Shown: positions 8,725-17,967 of the stretch, in pieces
Layout: the number at the start of each line of letters is the position of its first letter
How positions within the stretch are numbered: position 1 is the stretch's first letter
Assembly: GCF_035593305.1 (NCBI RefSeq)
Contig: NZ_CP141615.1
Location: forward strand, 2,635,722 to 2,699,721
Direction: 5' to 3'
Source: Limnochorda sp. L945t
GTDB taxonomy: Bacteria > Bacillota > Limnochordia > Limnochordales > Geochordaceae
DNA length: 64,000 nt
Translations under genes and position numbers: made by a program
Notes under the pieces: generated by a model
What the model was told of the DNA's origin: nothing
Databases searched by the model: none
What the model saw: only the letters and a program-made list of their open reading frames with translations

Positions 8725-9943
8725 GGGCGCTCCCCACGGCGGGGCCCGAGCGCGCGAAGCGCCGGGCTACCGCGCCGCCGGGGTCGACCTCGAGGGGAAG
8801 CGGGCGCTCGTGCAGCAGCTCGCCCGTATCGCTCGAACCACACCACAGGCCGGAGTGCTGCAGGGCATCGGCGGGTTTGCGGGGGCGCTGGCGCTGGCAG
8901 ATGCGGCGGGCGCTTTCGAGGACCCGGTGCTGGTCGCCGGCGCCGACGGGGTCGGTACCAAGCTGGAGCTCCTGGCGAGGCTGGGCCGCCACCGGGTGGC
9001 CGGGGTCGACTGTGTGGCGATGTGCGTCAACGACGTGGTGGCGGCGGGAGGGCGTCCCCTCTTCTTTCTCGACTACCTCGCCATGAGCCGGCTCGACCCG
9101 GAGGTGGCCTCGGAGGTCGTGGAGGGCGTCGCCGAAGGGTGCCGGGAAGCGGGGTGCACGTTGCTCGGCGGCGAGACGGCGGAGATGCCCGGGTTTTACG
9201 GGGCGGGCATGTACGAGCTCGCCGGCTTTTGTGTGGGGGTGGCGGACCGGGCGGCCATCGAACGGGGCATGATGGCCCGGCCCGGCGACGTGCTGGTGGG
9301 GCTGGGCTCGTCGGGCCTGCACTCCAACGGCTTCTCCCTCGTGCGCCGGATCCTGGAGCAAGCCGGAGCCGATCTGGGAGCGCCGGCGCCGTTCGGGCAG
9401 GGGCCGGGCGCGCCCCCGGGCACCAGCACGCTCCGGGAGCATGGCTCTCTCGGGGAGCGCAGCGTTCCACCCCCACCCGGCATCACGCTGGGAGAGGCGT
9501 TGACCCAGCCCACCCGGATCTACGCCCGGGCAGCGCTCGCCATGGGAGCCGCCGTCGAAGTGCACGCGCTCGCCCACATCACGGGCGGGGGCTTGCCCGA
9601 CAACCTGTCCCGGGTACTGCCGGCCGGGACACGGGCAGTCGTGGAGCGGGGGTCGTGGCCGGAACCGGCGGTCTTCAGGTGGCTGGAAGAGACGGGGCGG
9701 CTCTCGGAGACGGAGATGTTTCGGGTTTTCAACATGGGGCTCGGCATGGTGGCCGCGGTGGCGCCGGCCGACGTAGAGGCCGCCGTGGCGCTGGCGACGG
9801 CGGCCGGGCATGCCGCCTGGGTCGTCGGGAGGGTCGAGGGGCCGGGGCTCGACCCGGCCACGACGCTGTCCAGGGGCATCCGGTTCACGGCCTCGGCCAA
9901 GCAGGCCCAAACCGGCGGGTGGGTCGAGATTGTCGGCCGGTGA
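8708..9943 (+). CDS. purM: AIR synthetase PurM
   Basis: PurM closes the imidazole ring, FGAM to AIR. GADGVGTKLELL near residue 79 and GGETAEMPGFYGAGMYELAG near residue 156 are the family hallmarks. The ATG at 8708 has GGAGGAGG five bases upstream, which decides the start. The 411-residue protein is about 60 residues longer than E. coli PurM: it has an extended N-terminus and a proline/glycine-rich insertion at about residues 225-258 before the ALTQPTRIYA helix. Such loops recur in this operon (see purL). Confidence 0.95.
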   Translation: MEPPAEGAPHGGARAREAPGYRAAGVDLEGKRALVQQLARIARTTPQAGVLQGIGGFAGALALADAAGAFEDPVLVAGADGVGTKLELLARLGRHRVAGVDCVAMCVNDVVAAGGRPLFFLDYLAMSRLDPEVASEVVEGVAEGCREAGCTLLGGETAEMPGFYGAGMYELAGFCVGVADRAAIERGMMARPGDVLVGLGSSGLHSNGFSLVRRILEQAGADLGAPAPFGQGPGAPPGTSTLREHGSLGERSVPPPPGITLGEALTQPTRIYARAALAMGAAVEVHALAHITGGGLPDNLSRVLPAGTRAVVERGSWPEPAVFRWLEETGRLSETEMFRVFNMGLGMVAAVAPADVEAAVALATAAGHAAWVVGRVEGPGLDPATTLSRGIRFTASAKQAQTGGWVEIVGR

Positions 9944-9952
9944 GGGCCTGAC

Positions 9953-10654
9953 GTGACCGAGCACGTACCGGCACGGCCGGAGCCGCTGCAGCCGGTGGCG
10001 CTGGGGCGCAGGGCCACCGGGACATCGCCCTTGCGGCTGGGCGTGCTCGCCTCCGGCCGGGGCACCAACCTGCAGGCCATCCTGGACGCGTGCGTCAACC
10101 GGGAGGTGCCGGCGCGGGTCGTCCTGGTCATCTCGGACAAGCCGCAGGCGCAGGCGCTCGAGCGGGCCCGGGCGGCAGGGGTGCTCGCCGAGTACCACGA
10201 CCCGCGGATCCACCCCGGCCGGGCCTCGTACGACCGCCACCTGGCCGACCGCCTCGAGGAGGCGGGCGTCGAGCTGGTCTGCCTGGCCGGCTTCATGCGC
10301 ATCCTGGGGAGTGCCTTCGTGGAGCGCTTCCGGCACCGCATCCTCAACATCCACCCGTCGCTGTTGCCGGCGTTCCCGGGCAAGGATGCCCAGCGCCAGG
10401 CGCTCGAGCACGGGGTGAAGGTGAGCGGCTGCACCGTGCACCTGGTGGACGAGGGGGTCGACACGGGCCCCATCGTGCTGCAGGCAGCCGTGCCGGTGCT
10501 CGAAGGCGACACCGAAGAGAGCCTCGCCGAGCGTATCTTGCAGCACGAACACCGGCTCTACGTCGAAGCCATCCGGCTCTATGCCGCCGGGCGGCTGCAG
10601 CTCGAGGGGCGGCGGGTGCGCATCGTGCCCGGCGGCGCGTGTCAGGGCACTTAG
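9953..10654 (+). CDS. purN: GAR transformylase PurN
   Basis: PurN formylates GAR from 10-formyl-tetrahydrofolate. The 233-residue protein has ASGRGTNLQAI near residue 32, the folate and catalytic block ILNIHPSLLPAFPG with its Asn and His, and DEGVDTGPIV with the catalytic Asp. The GTG start at 9953 follows the purM stop by nine bases. About 23 residues precede the usual start and look unstructured. The operon therefore has the folate-dependent route at this step rather than the formate-dependent PurT. Confidence 0.95.
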   Translation: MTEHVPARPEPLQPVALGRRATGTSPLRLGVLASGRGTNLQAILDACVNREVPARVVLVISDKPQAQALERARAAGVLAEYHDPRIHPGRASYDRHLADRLEEAGVELVCLAGFMRILGSAFVERFRHRILNIHPSLLPAFPGKDAQRQALEHGVKVSGCTVHLVDEGVDTGPIVLQAAVPVLEGDTEESLAERILQHEHRLYVEAIRLYAAGRLQLEGRRVRIVPGGACQGT

Positions 10655-10679
10655 GGGACGCAGGTCACGGAGCCCGGCG

Positions 10680-12008
10680 ATGGGGGCATCGGTCGTGAAA
10701 GGCACGGCGGTCGTGGTCGGCGGGGGCGGGCGCGAGCACGCGTTGGCCTGGGCGCTCGAGCGAAGCGGGCAGTTTGCCAGGGTCTACGCGGCGCCGGGCA
10801 ACGCCGGCACGCCTCACCCGGTGCCGCTGCCGGCGGGGGCGGCCGAGGCCGCAGAGGCGCTCGTGACCTTCGCCCGGGAGCACGACACCAGGCTCGTGGT
10901 CGTCGGGCCCGAGGCGCCGCTGGCGGCGGGCCTGGCCGACCGTCTGCGGGAGGCCGGCGTGCCGGTGGTGGGGCCGTCGAGGTCGGCCGCCCGCATCGAG
11001 TCGTCGAAGGCGTTCGCCAAGACGGTCATGGCACGGGCGGGCGTGCCCACGGCTCCTTTTCGCATCTTCTTCGACCCCGAGCGGGCGCTCGCGTACGTGC
11101 GCAAAGCCGGGCGGCCGCTGGTGGTGAAAGCCGACGGGCTGGCGGCCGGCAAAGGGGCCATCGTCTGCGACACGCCCCGCGAGGCCGAACAGGCCGTGCA
11201 ATCCCTCATGGTCCAACGAACCCTCGGAGACGCCGGCGGCGTCGTGATCGTCGAGGAGCGCCTCGAGGGCCGGGAACTCTCCGTGATGATCCTGACCGAC
11301 GGCGAGCGAGCGCTGCTGCTCCCGCCGGCCCGGGACCACAAGCGCCTGCTCGACGGCGACCGAGGCCCCAACACCGGCGGGATGGGAGCAGTGGCTCCCG
11401 TCGAAGGAGAAACCGGCCTGCAGGACGTCCTGCAGCGCATCTTCTACCCGGTGCTGCGCGAGCTGGCCGCGGCCGGCTCCCCCTTCCGGGGTGTGCTGTA
11501 CGCGGGATTGATGTTGACCCCCGAGGGGCCGCAGGTGCTGGAGTTCAACTGCCGGGCAGGCGACCCCGAAACCCAGGCGCAGCTACCGCTCCTGGACGCG
11601 CGACGGTTCACCGAGGCCCTGCTGGCCGTCGCCGGCGTCCCCGGCGCCACGCTACCGGACGACCCGGGGTGGCTGTGGCCGGGCCCTCTCGCCGGTCTCG
11701 AGGGCCGCCACGCCGTATGCGTCGTGGCGGCGTCGGCGGGGTATCCGGAGCGGCCGCGAACCGGAGACCTCGTGGAAGGGTTGGAAGAGGCTGCCGGAGC
11801 GTTGGAAGCCGCAGACGACGGCACCCTCGTCTTCCACGCGGCCACCCGCCGGAGGGCCGGCGGGCGGGTCGAGACGGCGGGCGGGCGGATCTTGAACGTC
11901 GTCGGGCTCGGCGCTACATGGGACGAGGCGCGCCGGCGCGCCTACGACCGGCTGAGCCGCATCTCGTTCGATGGGATGCAGTACCGGTCGGACATCGGCC
12001 TGCTATGA
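10680..12008 (+). CDS. purD: GAR synthetase PurD
   Basis: PurD joins glycine to phosphoribosylamine. The 442-residue ATP-grasp enzyme begins TAVVVGGGGREHALAWAL, has VVKADGLAAGKGAIV in the ATP-binding lobe near residue 148, and the family block PARDHKRLLDGDRGPNTGGM. EFNCRAGDPETQ provides the metal ligands. The ATG at 10680 gives the listed start; a GTG at 10695 is possible. It follows purN by 25 bases and is the last purine gene here: purH, which usually sits between purN and purD in Firmicutes, is missing. Confidence 0.95.
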   Translation: MGASVVKGTAVVVGGGGREHALAWALERSGQFARVYAAPGNAGTPHPVPLPAGAAEAAEALVTFAREHDTRLVVVGPEAPLAAGLADRLREAGVPVVGPSRSAARIESSKAFAKTVMARAGVPTAPFRIFFDPERALAYVRKAGRPLVVKADGLAAGKGAIVCDTPREAEQAVQSLMVQRTLGDAGGVVIVEERLEGRELSVMILTDGERALLLPPARDHKRLLDGDRGPNTGGMGAVAPVEGETGLQDVLQRIFYPVLRELAAAGSPFRGVLYAGLMLTPEGPQVLEFNCRAGDPETQAQLPLLDARRFTEALLAVAGVPGATLPDDPGWLWPGPLAGLEGRHAVCVVAASAGYPERPRTGDLVEGLEEAAGALEAADDGTLVFHAATRRRAGGRVETAGGRILNVVGLGATWDEARRRAYDRLSRISFDGMQYRSDIGLL

Positions 12009-12212
12009 CGAGTGGACGCAGGTTCCGATAGCCTCCTTCGTCGCGCACTTGCGGACGGCGCCGCCGTGTATACACCCGGGTGCGGCAGGGGTGGGAAGTT
12101 CGACCTCGAATCCGGCCCGACAAAACCTCGCGCAGGTGTGGGGTCTTGGGGAGAGGTCTCGCATGATTAAAACCTTGCCAACCGGCGCCTGCGCGTGAAG
12201 GAGGCGAGGACG

Positions 12213-13478
12213 GTGCGGCTCGTCAACCGGATCCTGCTCGGCCTCGTCGTCGGCGTCCTCGTGGGGTTGGTGCTCAACGGGGTAGCACAGGCCGGATGGG
12301 TCAAGGGGCTCGATGCGTACGTCCTCAACCCGTTGGGCCAGATCTTCCTGCGGCTCATCAAGATGCTCGTGGCGCCGCTCGTGCTGCTGTCCCTCATCGT
12401 GGGCACGGCCGGGATGGGCAACGCGCGTAAAGTGGGGCGGGTCGGCGCCAAGATCATCGCCATCTACATGATCACGACCGCCCTGGCCGTCATCCTCGGG
12501 CTCGTGCTGGCGGGGGTGTTGGCACCGGGCCGGGGCTATCAGGTGCCTGCCAGCTTCACGTTCGAGCCCAAGCCGGCTCCTTCCGTCGTCGACACGCTGC
12601 TCAACGTCATTCCAACCAACCCGTTCGAGGCGCTCATGAAAGGCGAGATGCTCCAGATCATCGTCTTCGCCATCCTGTTCGGGCTGGCGCTCACGGCACT
12701 CGGCGAACGGGCGAAAGGGCTCCTGCAGTTGTTGGAAGTGGCCAACGAAGCGGTCATGAAGCTCATCATGTGGGTCATGGAACTGGCCCCTTATGCGGTG
12801 TTCGCCCTGATGGCCCGCATGGTCATGGCGCAGGGTGCGGGCGTGCTCTTGCCGCTCGGGAAGTACATCGTCATCGTCTACGTGGGGTGCGTCCTGCACG
12901 CCGCCTGGCTCTACTCGCTCATCGTCGGGTGGCTCGGGCGCATCAGCCCCATCGAGTTCTTCAAGCGGGCGGCGCCGGCCATGGTGGTGGCGTTCACGAC
13001 GGCGTCGAGCAATGCCACGCTGCCGGTCACGATGCAGGTCAGCGAGCGCAACTTCGGGATCCGGCGGGAGATCGGAAGCTTCACATTGCCGCTCGGGGCG
13101 ACCGTCAACATGGACGGCACAGCGCTTTACCAGGGCGTGTCGGCGCTCTTCCTGGCACAGATCCTGGGAATCCCCCTGACGGTGTCGCAGATGGCCATCA
13201 TCGTGCTCTCGGCCACGCTGGCGTCCATCGGGACGGCGGGCGTACCGGGAGCAGGGGTCATCATGCTGGCGATGGTCCTGCAGTCGGTGGGGATCCCCGT
13301 GGAGGCCATCGGTATCATCATCGGCGTCGACCGGGTGGTCGACATGGTCCGCACCATGATGAATGTCACGGGCGACCTGGCTTGCACGACGGCCGTAGCC
13401 CGGAGCGAGGGGGCCATGGAGTTTCCAGCGACCATCGAGGTGACGACCGCCGGCGCACGGCAGGCCGTGGCGGGGTGA
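12213..13478 (+). CDS. Dicarboxylate/amino acid:cation symporter (DAACS family)
   Basis: A sodium- or proton-coupled importer of C4-dicarboxylates or acidic amino acids. The 421-residue protein is strongly hydrophobic, with the re-entrant loop 1 motif FTTASSNATLPVT, the NMDGTALYQG motif of helix 7, the loop 2 motif GTAGVPGAG, and DMVRTMMNVTGD of helix 8. The arginine in that last motif is the residue that reads the second carboxylate in aspartate and glutamate transporters. The GTG at 12213 is preferred because AAGGAGG lies eight bases ahead; a GTG at 12195 would place the site inside the gene. About 200 bases separate it from purD, with no terminator I can identify. Confidence 0.9.
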   Translation: MRLVNRILLGLVVGVLVGLVLNGVAQAGWVKGLDAYVLNPLGQIFLRLIKMLVAPLVLLSLIVGTAGMGNARKVGRVGAKIIAIYMITTALAVILGLVLAGVLAPGRGYQVPASFTFEPKPAPSVVDTLLNVIPTNPFEALMKGEMLQIIVFAILFGLALTALGERAKGLLQLLEVANEAVMKLIMWVMELAPYAVFALMARMVMAQGAGVLLPLGKYIVIVYVGCVLHAAWLYSLIVGWLGRISPIEFFKRAAPAMVVAFTTASSNATLPVTMQVSERNFGIRREIGSFTLPLGATVNMDGTALYQGVSALFLAQILGIPLTVSQMAIIVLSATLASIGTAGVPGAGVIMLAMVLQSVGIPVEAIGIIIGVDRVVDMVRTMMNVTGDLACTTAVARSEGAMEFPATIEVTTAGARQAVAG

Positions 13479-13545
13479 GCGCCGAAAGGGGGTCGACCGG
13501 GGCATCGCAAGCCCGGAGGAGGGCCTGTTCCACTCCCCAATCGCC

Positions 13546-14178
13546 TCAGACGGACGTGGAGAATCTCTGGAGCACAGCCTGCTTCAAGCGTTCTTCCGGG
13601 GAGTTGAACCGGCCCCGCCACAGCACGTCCCGGGCCCCGGAAACGGCCCGGACAGGGTCGACTTCCACGAAGCGAAGGGCATGGCGGTGGCAGATATCCA
13701 CGCACAGCCCGCATGCCGTGCACGAGGAGGGGTCATGGGAGAGGACGATTTCGCCATCCTCCTCGCGCCGCTCCAGAGCGCCCGTCGGGCAAAAGTAGGC
13801 GCACATCGTACACCCCGTGCAGGCTTTCGATGCTTCGATGGCCCCAAACGGGCCCTGACCCGCGGCGAGCCGGGGCCGTGAAGCCGGAAGAGCAGGCCCG
13901 GGCTCCGATCGGGCTCCGAACGACCGGAGGAAATGCAGGAGGAGGCGTCGCTTGGGCGGCATCCGAACCGGAAGCTGCCGAGCGCCGCCGCCGAACGCCG
14001 GCCTCGCATCGTCTCCTGGTTCTCCAGGCTCCCGCTCGGACGTATCGAAGGATGGCCGCGGTCGCGAGGTGCCCGGGCCGTTACCCGCCAGGATGGCCTC
14101 CCACCGGCGAACGGCCGCTCTGTCCGGCCTTCCGCGTCCGCTGCCGCCGGTCAGCCGGGTGAGAAGACCCGGCGGACC
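13546..14178 (-). pseudogene. C-terminal part of an iron-sulfur protein split by an IS element
   Basis: This 210-codon segment is the downstream half of the gene that starts at 16322. It has two classical [4Fe-4S] motifs, CTGCTMCAYFCPTGAL and CTACGLCVDICHRHAL, preceded by a long arginine/glycine-rich linker. Removing the insertion element and one copy of its target duplication joins base 15651 to 14178 in the same frame, restoring a 434-residue, four-cluster protein. The fragment has no good start of its own. It would probably be an electron-transfer partner of the oxidoreductase encoded just upstream. Confidence 0.85.
14172..14178. repeat. Target-site duplication, left copy
   Basis: GCGGACC directly abuts the element and is repeated at 15644-15650 on the other side. 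A possible eighth base differs (G on the left, A on the right). IS256-family elements usually give 8-9 base duplications. Confidence 0.8.
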
Positions 14179-14179
14179 G

Positions 14180-14209
14180 GAGATTGTCCCGAGGTTTGTG
14201 GAAAATGAA
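14180..14209. repeat. Left terminal inverted repeat of the IS256-family element
   Basis: The segment runs from GAGATTGTCCC to GTGGAAAATGAA. It matches the reverse complement of 15614-15643 at 22 of 30 positions by eye, with shared TTGTCCC and TGTGGAA blocks. Confidence 0.85.
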
Positions 14210-14277
14210 GTGGCGGCTCCGGGGCCCCTGTGGTAGAAGAGGGGCTGGCAAAACCCAGCGGATGGGAGGAGCCGCCG

Positions 14278-15591
14278 ATGCCAGCATATCACGTGGTCAG
14301 CCCGAATGGGAAGGTTCAGAAGGTCGACCGCCGGAAGGCTCGAAAGGTACCGTTTTTGCCCGAAAGCATCCAGCTTCCCCTGCGCCGGCTGGGGGAGCAG
14401 GTGAAGGGGGGCCTGACGGCGCTGGTGCTGCAGCTGGCTGTTGCGGCCCTCGGGGAGATGATGGAAGCCGAGCTGGCCGAGCGGGTCGGACCCAAGGGGC
14501 GGCATCGCCGGGAGCGTCCCGCCTACCGCCATGGCCAGGCAAAGGGCTGGGTGGTGGTGCTGGGCCGCAAGGTGAGCGTCCAGCGTCCTCGGGCCCGCTC
14601 CAAAGACCGCCAGGAGGTGGTGCTCGACACCTACCTGTGGGCCCAGCAGGAGGACAGCCTGACCGAAGCGGTGGTGGCCCGGCTGCTCCACGGGGTGTCG
14701 ACCCGGGGCTATCGGGAGACGCTGGACGGGACCGACGCGCTCCCGGGTAAGGGGGTCTCCCGAAGCCGGATCAGTGCCCGCTTCACCCAGACCATGGGTC
14801 GGCTGCTGGAGGAGCGCCTGACCCAGCGGCTCGATCAGGGGTCCATCGTCGCCTTGGTCGTCGATGGGGTGCGGGTGGGCGACTCCTCGGTGGTGGTGGC
14901 CTTGGGCATCGATGCCGACGGGCGCAAGCGGCTGTTGGGCTTGCGGGAAGGGGCGACGGAAAACGAAGCGGTGGTCAAGGGACTGCTGCAAGACCTGGTT
15001 GAGCGGGGTCTGTCCTCCGATCAGGGGCTGTTGGTGGTGATGGACGGGGCCAAGGCCTTGCGGGCCGCCGTCCGAGCCGTCTTCGGAAAGCAGGCCCTCG
15101 TCCAGCGGTGTCAGGTCCATAAGAAGGCGAACGTGCTGGACCACCTGCCGGAGTCGGCGAAGGCCTGGGTGGCCCGCAAGCTGGACCAGGCCTACGGGGA
15201 GCCGGACTACAGCGTCGCCAGGGAGGCCCTGGAGCGCCTGGCCGACCGGCTCGAGGTGGAGCACCCGGGGGCAGCGGACAGCCTGCGGGAGGGGTTGGAC
15301 GAAACCCTGACGCTGCACCGGCTGGGCATCCCGGGCCTGCTGCGGCTGTCGCTGGCCTCCACCAACACGGTGGAGTCGGCGCTGTCGGTGGTGCGCGCCA
15401 AGGCGGGGCGGGTGAAGCGCTGGCGTTCTGGTCAGCACGCCGAGCGGTGGGTGGGGATAGGGCTTCTGGCGGCTGAATCCCGCTTTCGGCGGATTCGCGG
15501 CTACCGCCTGATCCCCATGCTTCAGGCCGCTCTGCGCCGAGCCATCGGAGCCGAAGTGGCCATGAGCGAGCCTGTACTCGCTACCGGTTGA
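14278..15591 (+). CDS. IS256-family (Mutator-type) transposase
   Basis: The enzyme cuts and joins the ends of the surrounding element. The 437-residue protein has the DDE-type pattern of the family: an aspartate in LVVDGVRVGD, a second in LLVVMDGAKALR, the QRCQVHKKANVLDHL block, and the glutamate in STNTVESALSVVR. The ATG at 14278 has GGGAGG eight bases upstream. It appears complete and undamaged. It is not the same copy as the truncated IS256-like gene at 31.8 kb, whose sequence differs clearly (QRCRVHFVRNLL there). Confidence 0.93.
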   Translation: MPAYHVVSPNGKVQKVDRRKARKVPFLPESIQLPLRRLGEQVKGGLTALVLQLAVAALGEMMEAELAERVGPKGRHRRERPAYRHGQAKGWVVVLGRKVSVQRPRARSKDRQEVVLDTYLWAQQEDSLTEAVVARLLHGVSTRGYRETLDGTDALPGKGVSRSRISARFTQTMGRLLEERLTQRLDQGSIVALVVDGVRVGDSSVVVALGIDADGRKRLLGLREGATENEAVVKGLLQDLVERGLSSDQGLLVVMDGAKALRAAVRAVFGKQALVQRCQVHKKANVLDHLPESAKAWVARKLDQAYGEPDYSVAREALERLADRLEVEHPGAADSLREGLDETLTLHRLGIPGLLRLSLASTNTVESALSVVRAKAGRVKRWRSGQHAERWVGIGLLAAESRFRRIRGYRLIPMLQAALRRAIGAEVAMSEPVLATG

Positions 15592-15613
15592 AAAAAGGAT
15601 CCCGGAGGCGCTA

Positions 15614-15643
15614 TTCAAATTCCACATAACCTGGGACAACGTC
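15614..15643. repeat. Right terminal inverted repeat of the IS256-family element
   Basis: The reverse complement starts GACGTTGTCCC and pairs with the left end at 14180-14209. The repeated target bases GCGGACC follow immediately at 15644-15650. Confidence 0.85.
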
Positions 15644-15650
15644 GCGGACC

Positions 15651-16322
15651 ATCGGCCTGCCCTCTGGACCACGAGCCTGCCGGGCCGGTGGCTGACGCAG
15701 CAGCACGCTCTGTACCGCGGTCCTGCAGTGCGGGCATCCCCGGTAACGCCTGCTCGGAAAAACGGACCGCTGCTTCCATGCCCAGCGCGTCCAGCAGCGT
15801 GCGGGTGGTGGCGACCCGATCATTGGCAAGCTTGCGGCCCACCTCGTAGGTACATCGCTCGCAAAGTCCGTCGGACAGCACGACGTCACGGGCGCCGGCC
15901 GCCACGGCGCCCACCAGCAGCGACTCGTGAAGCCTGCCGAGGCAGTCCAACTCGACCAGCCCGGGATGCGAGCGCATCCGGCGGTGCTTCCGAAGAAGAA
16001 GCGAACAGGCGAAAACTACCTGCTCGCTACGTTGGGCGGCCCGCTCCAGGCCGGCCATGATGTCGGCATCACCGGGTCGCTTCGGCCCAAAGACGCCTGT
16101 CGGGCAGGCTGCCAGACAGAGGCCGCACTGGGCACAGCGCAGCGGCACCACCTTCAAGGCCGTGCCGATCTGGATGGCTCCGGTGGGGCAGAAATCCGCA
16201 CACCGCGTGCACCTGGCCTGCCGGTGCCGCACCCGCACGCACTGCTCCGGATGAACCTCGAAGTTATCCGTTTGAAGAGCTGCCAGCTCATCTGCCCACG
16301 GTTGAAAGCCCCGAACCGCCAT
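15651..16322 (-). pseudogene. N-terminal part of the IS-split iron-sulfur protein
   Basis: The first 224 codons of the gene interrupted at 15650. It contains CTRCADFCPTGAI and CAQCGLCLAACPTGV, two [4Fe-4S] motifs, then a domain with VFACSLLLRKH, LVELDCLGRLHESL and LSDGLCERCTYEVG. That domain has cysteines in positions resembling the MvhD/HdrA-linked electron-carrier domains, but this comparison is from memory and weak. It is the last gene of the minus-strand respiratory operon, 105 bases after the NrfD gene. Read-through into the element adds 11 foreign codons before a stop at 15615, so a truncated two-cluster protein may still be made. Confidence 0.85.
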
Positions 16323-16427
16323 GGCACCCCACCCTGAGAGGTGCGGGGCAGCCTGCGTGCCCTGGCAGGCAGGCTGCCCCGGAGACGTCGCCAGACCCTC
16401 AACCCTGCAAGGGCGGCAGGCGCTCCT

Positions 16428-17324
16428 TCACGGGATCACCGGCCGGGCCAGCCCCGCGGCCAGCACGCTGTAGCGCAGCACCACAGCTCCTACCAGCAGG
16501 CACACCGCCGCCACCGTCCCCCAAGGCACCAGGTTGCCAACGCCGCCGCCCGATCGGCTCGACCAGGCCAGCACCGACCAGACCAGCGGCACCACCAGCC
16601 CCAGACCCACCAGCCCCAGCCAGAAGGCCCACGCGTACCCCCCGCTTACCAGGTACGCCACCGAGGCTGCGGCCGTCAGCCCGGAGCCAGAGGCCACCAC
16701 CAGCACCGCGAGAAGCCCCAGGGCCTCCAGCCCCACCAGCACCGCCATGGCCCGCGCCAGCACCCCCATGGCCTCCTCGACTGCATCCGGTCGTCCGCCC
16801 GACCGCCGGCTGAGCTGCGCTGCCCCTACCAGCACCGCTACCCCCGCCGACAGACCCGCCACCACGAACAGCACCGGCCAAAGCGGGGTGTTCCAAAACG
16901 GCACCGCCTTTACCACGCCCACCAGCAGTCCCGGGTAGAGCATCACGCCCAGCGCGAATACCCCGTTGAGCCCCGCCAGCCAGCCTAGAACCACACCCTC
17001 GCGCCATGCGCGCAGTTGCCGGGCGAGGTGCACGGCCCCCAGCACCAAGAACAGGCTGACCAGCCACACCCCCACCGACATCACCGACGACCCGGGCCGG
17101 CTATAGCCTCGCCAGAAGCGCAGGGGCTCCCCCAGGTCCATCAGCAGGAGCAGCGCCCCCAACGCCACCAGCACCGGCCCCAGCACGATGCCCGTCCGAG
17201 CCAGCCACCCGTGCCGGCGGTCCGTCCACCCCAGCCACACGGCCATCAGGTAGGCGCCCGCCCCGGCGCCCCCCAGGAAGAAATCCCAGGCCACCAGCGG
17301 CCCCCATGTGCTCTGCAGGCCCAT
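16428..17324 (-). CDS. NrfD/PsrC-type membrane anchor subunit
   Basis: This 298-residue integral membrane protein has about eight hydrophobic helices. The first carries WDFFLGGAGAGAYL and the loop after the second carries DLGEPLRFWRGY, both typical of NrfD/PsrC subunits that pass electrons from quinol to an iron-sulfur subunit. It lies 18 bases after the ferredoxin subunit gene, giving the usual A-B-C order of complex iron-sulfur molybdoenzymes. It should exchange electrons with menaquinone in the membrane. Confidence 0.88.
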   Translation of the reverse strand: MGLQSTWGPLVAWDFFLGGAGAGAYLMAVWLGWTDRRHGWLARTGIVLGPVLVALGALLLLMDLGEPLRFWRGYSRPGSSVMSVGVWLVSLFLVLGAVHLARQLRAWREGVVLGWLAGLNGVFALGVMLYPGLLVGVVKAVPFWNTPLWPVLFVVAGLSAGVAVLVGAAQLSRRSGGRPDAVEEAMGVLARAMAVLVGLEALGLLAVLVVASGSGLTAAASVAYLVSGGYAWAFWLGLVGLGLVVPLVWSVLAWSSRSGGGVGNLVPWGTVAAVCLLVGAVVLRYSVLAAGLARPVIP

Positions 17325-17342
17325 CGCCCAAGCTCCTTTCCC

Positions 17343-17948
17343 TCACGCCGGCAGGTAGTAGACCGACGGGTTAGTGCCCAGCTCCGCCAGCAACTGGTAG
17401 CCATGCCGGCGGGCGATCAGCTTCGAAACCTCGCTGTTGGGGTCATCCAGGTCCCCGAAGGTGCGGGCCTTCGCCGGACAGGTCTGCACGCAGGCTGGCT
17501 CCTCCCCTCGTTCGATCCGATCCATGCAGAAGTTGCACTTCTCCACCACGCCGGCCTGGTGGTTGGCATGAGCGACCTTCTCGTAGGGAGTCGGCTCGAA
17601 ACCCGGGTAGTACGGCTGCAGGGACTCCACGAAGCTTCGGGCCCCGTACGGGCATGCTGCCACGCAGTACCGGCAGCCCATGCACCTGTCGGCATCTACG
17701 GCGACGATCCCGTCCGGCCGCTTGTAGCTGGCCCCCGTCGGACAGACCTGCACGCACGGCGCCTGCTCACAGTGCATGCACAGCATGGGCTGGTAGACGA
17801 CCTGAGTGTTCGGATATCGCCCCACCTCATGCACGAGCACCTTGCTCAAGAAGACCCCTGGAGGGGTTCCGTTCTTGACTTTGCAGAAGGCCGTACATGA
17901 TTGGCAGCCGATACATCTCGCCAGATCAATGACCATCCCGTATCTCAT
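17343..17948 (-). CDS. Four-cluster ferredoxin subunit (DmsB/PsrB type)
   Basis: The 201-residue protein carries four cysteine groups typical of DmsB, PsrB and NrfC: CIGCQSCTAFC near residue 12, CMHCEQAPCVQVCPTGA, CMGCRYCVAACPYGA, and CNFCMDRIERGEEPACVQTC. It would wire the catalytic subunit to the NrfD anchor through four [4Fe-4S] clusters. There is no signal peptide; such subunits are normally carried across the membrane with the TAT-signal partner. It follows the catalytic gene by 19 bases. Confidence 0.93.
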   Translation of the reverse strand: MRYGMVIDLARCIGCQSCTAFCKVKNGTPPGVFLSKVLVHEVGRYPNTQVVYQPMLCMHCEQAPCVQVCPTGASYKRPDGIVAVDADRCMGCRYCVAACPYGARSFVESLQPYYPGFEPTPYEKVAHANHQAGVVEKCNFCMDRIERGEEPACVQTCPAKARTFGDLDDPNSEVSKLIARRHGYQLLAELGTNPSVYYLPA

Positions 17949-17967
17949 GGGTAGCTACCTCCCCTGC

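Larger units (their letters stand above)
14180..15643 (+). mobile_element. Complete IS256-family insertion sequence
   Basis: The element is about 1464 bases, bounded by imperfect 30-base inverted repeats (14180-14209 and 15614-15643, 22 of 30 positions matching) and by a GCGGACC duplication of target DNA. It carries one full-length transposase gene reading opposite to the gene it interrupts. The intact transposase, clear ends and exact frame restoration of the host gene all argue for a recent insertion. Confidence 0.9.

Noticed and set aside
13546-15672. A 708-codon open frame across the IS element on the minus strand
   Set aside because: It joins the real C-terminal fragment to the antisense of the transposase gene. 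The stretch over 14180-15643 has no motif and opposes a clear transposase.
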